This document shows positions 60,203 through 64,000 of a stretch of DNA of 64,000 nt, one piece after another (position 1 is the first letter of the stretch; each line of letters opens with the position of its first letter). Both the position numbers and the translations under genes were made by a program. This DNA comes from Planctomycetaceae bacterium (lineage in GTDB: Bacteria > Planctomycetota > Planctomycetia > Gemmatales > Gemmataceae). The notes below the pieces were generated by a model that saw only the letters and a program-made list of their open reading frames with translations, was not told where the DNA came from and made no database searches. The stretch lies in assembly GCA_013823135.1 (NCBI GenBank), contig PNLP01000041.1, forward strand, positions 1-64,000. Direction: 5' to 3'.

Positions 60203-62266
60203 TTAGGTTCCGCCGAACGCGAGCCCTGGCGCTGGCGGTGAATCAGGTGCGGATTCCGTCGCCACGACAGGCGGCGTTTCGACCACTTTCGTCGGCTTCG
60301 TCTCCTTGCGCAACTCGGCGACTGGCACCCCGGCCATGAGTTTCTCGACTTCCTCGCGGTCGATCTCCTCGTGAAGCAGGAGCGCTTCCGCGATGCAATC
60401 GAGTTTGTCGCGGTGAGTCTTCACGAGTTCGGAGGCACGATGCTCCGCGTCCGTCAGGATTCGTTGAATCTCCTCGTCGATCAACTTCGCTGTACCCTCG
60501 CTGAAGGTGCGAGATTCGACGATCTCTTTGCCCAGGAAAACGTGATCCTCGCCCTGCTGGTAGTACACCGGCCCGAGTTTCTCGCTCATCCCCATCTGCG
60601 TCACCATCGTGCGGGCGATTCGGGTCGCTTGCTTGAGGTCGCCGACCGCACCCGAAAGCGGTTCGCCGAGCACGAGCCGATCCGCGGCACGACCGCCCAT
60701 CGTCATTACGAGCATCGCAAGGAGTTCGCTCTGGGCATGATCGACGCGATCTTCGTCCTGCTGGAACATCGTCACGCCGCCCGTACGACCGCGTGGGATG
60801 ATCGATACGCGGTCGAGTGCATGCGCCGCCGACGGCATCAGGAACGCACACAATGCGTGCCCCGCTTCGTGGTACGCGGTCCGACGTTTCTCCTGCTCGC
60901 CGAACGGTTCTTCCCGCATCGCCCCCAGGCGAACGCGGTCGGCCGCACGGTCGAAGTCGATCTGCTCAATGCTACTTCGTCCTGAGCGGGTCGCCTGGAG
61001 CGCCGCCTCGTTGCACAGGTTTTGAAGGTCCGCCCCGCTCATGCCGACCATGTTGCGTGCGATCCGTTCGAGATCGACCGTGTCCGCCAGCGGCTTGTTC
61101 CGCGTGTGGACCTTCATAATCTCGAGCCGGCCCTTCCACGTCGGGCGATCCACCGTGATGTGGCGATCGAACCGACCCGGACGCAGCAGAGCCGAGTCCA
61201 GCACGTCCGGCCGGTTGGTCGCGGCGATCACGATGACCGTTTCGCTCGGCTGGAAGCCATCCATCTCGCTGAGAATCTGATTGAGAGTCTGCTCGCGTTC
61301 GTCGGAACCACCACCGTAGCCCGCGCCCCGCATACGGCCCACAGCGTCAATCTCGTCGATGAACACGACGCACGGCGAGTGCTCCTTCGCGGTGCGGAAC
61401 ATATCGCGAACGCGGCTCGCACCCACACCGACGAACATCTGGATGAACTCGCTGCCGCTGATCGCGAAGAACGGGACGTTCGCTTCGCCCGCGACAGCTT
61501 TCGCCATCAGCGTCTTCCCGGTACCCGGCGGGCCGAAGAGGAGCACGCCCTTGGGAACGCGGGCACCGAGTTTGGTGAATTTGGCCGCATCGGTGAGGTA
61601 GTCCACGATCTCTTCGAGTTCGCGCTTGGCGTTGTCCATGCCCGCGACGTCGGCGAACGTGATGCGGCCCTTCCCCTTCTCGTATCGCTTCGCGGGGCTG
61701 CGGGTGTAGTTGTTCATGAACCCGCCGCCCATTGGGTCACGCATCTTGGGCAGGAACACGAACACCAGGATCGCGATGAGGATTCCGATGACGATCAGGT
61801 TCAGGATGAACGGGCCGACCCACGCCGGGTCTTCCCGCTTGCTGATGCTGATCTTGTCGGGGATGGGTTCTGTCGGCTTCTCTTTCTTGACGGCGTCGCG
61901 GTATTGCTGATCCTTCGCTTCCCACTCCCGGATCAGCGTGGGCTGATCGTTGGTGTGAAGCATGTTGACGACGAACTTGCCACCGGTCAGTTTCAGCTTT
62001 TGGGCGATCTCGGAGTTCGGATCGCGCACGTCCCCTTCGACGCGATCGTTCCCCACGAACACGGCTTTCTTCACCTGCCCCGTTTCAATGAGTTGGGTGA
62101 ATTCCGAGTAAGTGATTTCGCGTGCCTGCCCGGACACGAAATAGAGAACCGCAAGTACGGTGAGAACAACGAGAGCAATCCACCCACCGGGCAACAGCGG
62201 GCTGGCTTTCTTCGTATTAACGCTCGGCCCCGGTTGCGGAGCAGGAGGCGGTGTGCTTTCTGACAT
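60203..62266 (-). CDS. ftsH: ATP-dependent zinc metalloprotease FtsH
   Basis: 687-residue membrane protease that unfolds and degrades membrane and short-lived cytoplasmic proteins. The N-terminal helix (WIALVVLTVLAVLYFVSG), FtsH-ext periplasmic domain, and a second helix (about 155-175) lead to the AAA domain with Walker A FGPPGTGKT, Walker B VVFIDEIDAVG, SRH (NRPDVLDSALLRPGRFD), and the M41 protease domain with HEAGH (AYHEAGHALCAF). A Pro-rich C terminus follows. The ATG at 62266 has an AAGGAGA ribosome site. The insert in the periplasmic domain (KEKPTEP region) is slightly longer than in E. coli. Confidence 0.97.
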   Translation of the reverse strand: MSESTPPPAPQPGPSVNTKKASPLLPGGWIALVVLTVLAVLYFVSGQAREITYSEFTQLIETGQVKKAVFVGNDRVEGDVRDPNSEIAQKLKLTGGKFVVNMLHTNDQPTLIREWEAKDQQYRDAVKKEKPTEPIPDKISISKREDPAWVGPFILNLIVIGILIAILVFVFLPKMRDPMGGGFMNNYTRSPAKRYEKGKGRITFADVAGMDNAKRELEEIVDYLTDAAKFTKLGARVPKGVLLFGPPGTGKTLMAKAVAGEANVPFFAISGSEFIQMFVGVGASRVRDMFRTAKEHSPCVVFIDEIDAVGRMRGAGYGGGSDEREQTLNQILSEMDGFQPSETVIVIAATNRPDVLDSALLRPGRFDRHITVDRPTWKGRLEIMKVHTRNKPLADTVDLERIARNMVGMSGADLQNLCNEAALQATRSGRSSIEQIDFDRAADRVRLGAMREEPFGEQEKRRTAYHEAGHALCAFLMPSAAHALDRVSIIPRGRTGGVTMFQQDEDRVDHAQSELLAMLVMTMGGRAADRLVLGEPLSGAVGDLKQATRIARTMVTQMGMSEKLGPVYYQQGEDHVFLGKEIVESRTFSEGTAKLIDEEIQRILTDAEHRASELVKTHRDKLDCIAEALLLHEEIDREEVEKLMAGVPVAELRKETKPTKVVETPPVVATESAPDSPPAPGLAFGGT

Positions 62267-62424
62267 CAAAGTCTCCTTCGAGACACGATCAACAATAACC
62301 GGCCGCTGGTGCGTACCCCGGCACTCGCACTTCTTATGGGTATTCTACCCAAACGGGAGATAGGGGGCGTCAGAGACGGGGCTTGTGTGAGGGTTTTGGC
62401 TTAAGTGCATTGCAGGAAGTCGAC

Positions 62425-62456
62425 AAAAAAGCCCACGGAATGTGTCCGTGGGCTTT
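62425..62456 (-). terminator. Rho-independent terminator of the metalloprotease gene
   Basis: AAAGCCCACGGA / TCCGTGGGCTTT stem, 12 bp with a 5-base loop, followed on the minus strand by a T run (six T). The same stem core is used after glnN at 26742-26768. Confidence 0.9.
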
Positions 62457-62470
62457 GAGGAAATCCCTCG

Positions 62471-64000
62471 TTACTTCTTGTCGGCGTGGAGGATATCGTT
62501 GATCTCGGCCTGGAGGTCTTCCAGGTGGCCGATGGTTGCGACATCCTTCGCCTTGGCCTTCGCAGCCGTGATCTCCTTTTCCAACTTCGCGAGCGCAACT
62601 CGTGCCACCGCTCGCAGTTCGCTCGTTCGGCTACCCGTATCACCGAATCCTCGCGGAGCGGGGAAAGTCGGTGCGGGGGCTGCACCACCTGACGTGAACT
62701 CGTTCTTCAGAATGTCCACGTAGCTGCGTTGCAGTTGCCGGCGAATCGGGTCGATCTTCGGCTCGGCCAGTTTCAACTCGGAGAAGAGGCCAGCTTGCAG
62801 GTCGTCCACAAGTTCTACTGGCGTATAAGCCTTGTCGCCGAGAAGAACTTCCCCGTCGAAGAGACGGGCCATCCGGCTGGAGCTGAGCAGCGTCGCGAGG
62901 ATGTTGCGCTGCTGCGAGGTTACGGCCGAGGTCGCGCCGGTGAACTTGAACAGGTTCACGATGCCGGGGTTCAGCAACTTGGTCGGCGTCGTGAAGGCGT
63001 TATCGAGAAGGAATTTGACGGCTTCCTTCTGTTTATCCTTGCTGACGCGGACGAACGATTCCCCGCCGCGGCCGCCGAGAGTGCGATACTCGATCACGCC
63101 GCCTACTTGCTTGGCGACGGCCCCGAACCAGCGTGTCCGGTGGCTCATGATCTCGCCGTAGACTTCTTCCAGCAGGCTGTAGTCCTCGCCCTTCTCGGTC
63201 GTAGCTGCGACAAGGAATTCCAGCGTGCGGTCGATGTTCTTGAGACCCAGCGCGGTTGCCTGAACGGGGTCGCTGCCGATGTTCTCCGTCAACACGGTTG
63301 GGTCAACGCTGCTCGGTCCGTCCTCGCCGCCGAAGCGGAGGAATGGGTTCTCGATCTGCTTGCTGGCCCATTCATCAAGCGTCTTCTTTTCGTCTTCCGC
63401 GGTCTTCATCCCCGGGATTTGCTTGTAACCCCACTCGATGGCAAAGAAGTCATACGGTGCCAGCTTCGGAATCAGGTTCTTGACCTCGATCTTGTCTTCG
63501 GGCTGGGCGACGTAGTTGTAGCGGCCATACGACATTATCGAGCCGACGCTGCCGTTCTCGTTGGCGAACTTCGGGTCGCGCAGTTGACTGATCGAATATG
63601 CCTGGCTGGCCCGGTGGTTGTGCCGGAGGCCGAGCGTGTGCCCGACTTCGTGAGCACAGATGTACCGCAGCAGCTCGCCGGTCAGTTCGTCGGGCATCGG
63701 CAGTTTGCGAGCACGGGGGTCGGTCGCCGAGCACTGCACGAAGTACCACATCTGGGCGAGCTTCACCACGTCGTGCCAGAAGATGATGTGCGCTGAGATG
63801 ATCTCACCCGAGCGCGGATCGTGGACGTGCGGCCCCATCGCGTTGGCGACGGGTTCGGCAACCCAGCGAATCACGCTGTAGCGGGCGTCTTCCGGATCCC
63901 AGTTGGGGTCTTCGGCACGGGTCGGGGCGTCCTTGCACACGATGGCGTTCTTGAACCCGGCCTTCTCGAATGCGGGTTTCCAGTCTTCGACTCCCTTCTT
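62471..64000 (-). CDS. Zinc-dependent metalloprotease (DUF5117/M10-like), 5' truncated by window
   Basis: C-terminal 510 residues of a large secreted-type zinc metalloprotease; the frame runs open to the window edge, so the start lies beyond base 64000. The zincin motif is intact: HEVGHTLGLRHN (HExxHxxGxxH), preceded by a RYICA strand and followed by a Met-turn-like SIMSYGRYNY. The conserved RWVAEPVANAMGP block fits the DUF5117/DUF4953 proteins common in planctomycetes and Bacteroidetes. The region after the catalytic domain is helical, ending in an acidic/Ala-rich coiled stretch. The N-terminal part with signal peptide is missing from the window. Confidence 0.9.
   Translation of the reverse strand, partial: KKGVEDWKPAFEKAGFKNAIVCKDAPTRAEDPNWDPEDARYSVIRWVAEPVANAMGPHVHDPRSGEIISAHIIFWHDVVKLAQMWYFVQCSATDPRARKLPMPDELTGELLRYICAHEVGHTLGLRHNHRASQAYSISQLRDPKFANENGSVGSIMSYGRYNYVAQPEDKIEVKNLIPKLAPYDFFAIEWGYKQIPGMKTAEDEKKTLDEWASKQIENPFLRFGGEDGPSSVDPTVLTENIGSDPVQATALGLKNIDRTLEFLVAATTEKGEDYSLLEEVYGEIMSHRTRWFGAVAKQVGGVIEYRTLGGRGGESFVRVSKDKQKEAVKFLLDNAFTTPTKLLNPGIVNLFKFTGATSAVTSQQRNILATLLSSSRMARLFDGEVLLGDKAYTPVELVDDLQAGLFSELKLAEPKIDPIRRQLQRSYVDILKNEFTSGGAAPAPTFPAPRGFGDTGSRTSELRAVARVALAKLEKEITAAKAKAKDVATIGHLEDLQAEINDILHADKK

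Noticed and set aside
61022..62263. 413-codon open frame on the plus strand
   Set aside because: Antisense to ftsH, His/Asp/Arg-rich composition typical of a shadow frame.

Overview
The window looks like chromosome from a planctomycete of the Gemmataceae type (Gemmata and relatives). This is inferred from marker families seen in the sequence: two DUF1559 prepilin-like genes, a TIGR02996 repeat-companion/LRR protein, a large secreted protein with the planctomycete extracellular N-terminal motif, small Gly/Tyr/Pro-rich secreted proteins, GC-rich codon use and many GC-rich palindromic intergenic repeats. There are no rRNA or tRNA genes, prophage or CRISPR arrays that I can support. Gene density is ordinary for a planctomycete, with 46 protein genes called and one ybeY pseudogene.

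Layout. 0.2-7 kb: a secreted HEAT-repeat protein, a BON-like protein, an NtrB/NtrC-type two-component pair, a DksA-type zinc finger protein and a C-terminally anchored DUF155-like protein. 7-17 kb: a GNAT/acyl-CoA-synthetase fusion (protein acyltransferase-like), then an efflux operon read right to left (TolC-like, RND pump, membrane fusion lipoprotein, rhodanese). 17-24 kb: a secreted alpha/beta hydrolase, an SDR lacking its catalytic Tyr, ybeY, a GT87 membrane glycosyltransferase, a decayed second ybeY copy, a membrane spermidine-synthase-like protein and ParA. 24-31 kb: type III glutamine synthetase, a polytopic membrane protein, a small anchored protein, a lone nuoD, and a REP-associated transposase (RAYT) flanked by REP palindromes. 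31-40 kb: SGNH hydrolase, an orphan secretin plus TPR lipoprotein, and a 982-residue secreted beta-helix protein. 39-43 kb: a three-gene operon with a MamK-like actin between two proline-rich envelope proteins. 43-53 kb: two small secreted proteins, an FHA protein, an SDR, TIGR02996/LRR, YceH-like, a hypothetical ending in a perfect 82-bp palindrome, pirin, a PepSY-TM protein and two DUF1559 proteins. 53-64 kb: hemP, the rpmE-prfA-prmC translation operon, a 1181-residue Ser/Thr kinase fused to a tubulin-like domain, ftsH, and a zinc metalloprotease cut by the window end.

The most unusual content is cytoskeletal. One locus encodes a MamK-type actin with candidate membrane adaptors, and another fuses a kinase to a tubulin/FtsZ-superfamily domain. 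Planctomycetes of this group are known for elaborate membranes and for lacking classical FtsZ division, so both are good candidates for undescribed systems. A second theme is a GTTTAGC-ended REP palindrome family, at least three clear copies and one related copy, apparently served by the resident RAYT. Two genes take their stop codon from this element.
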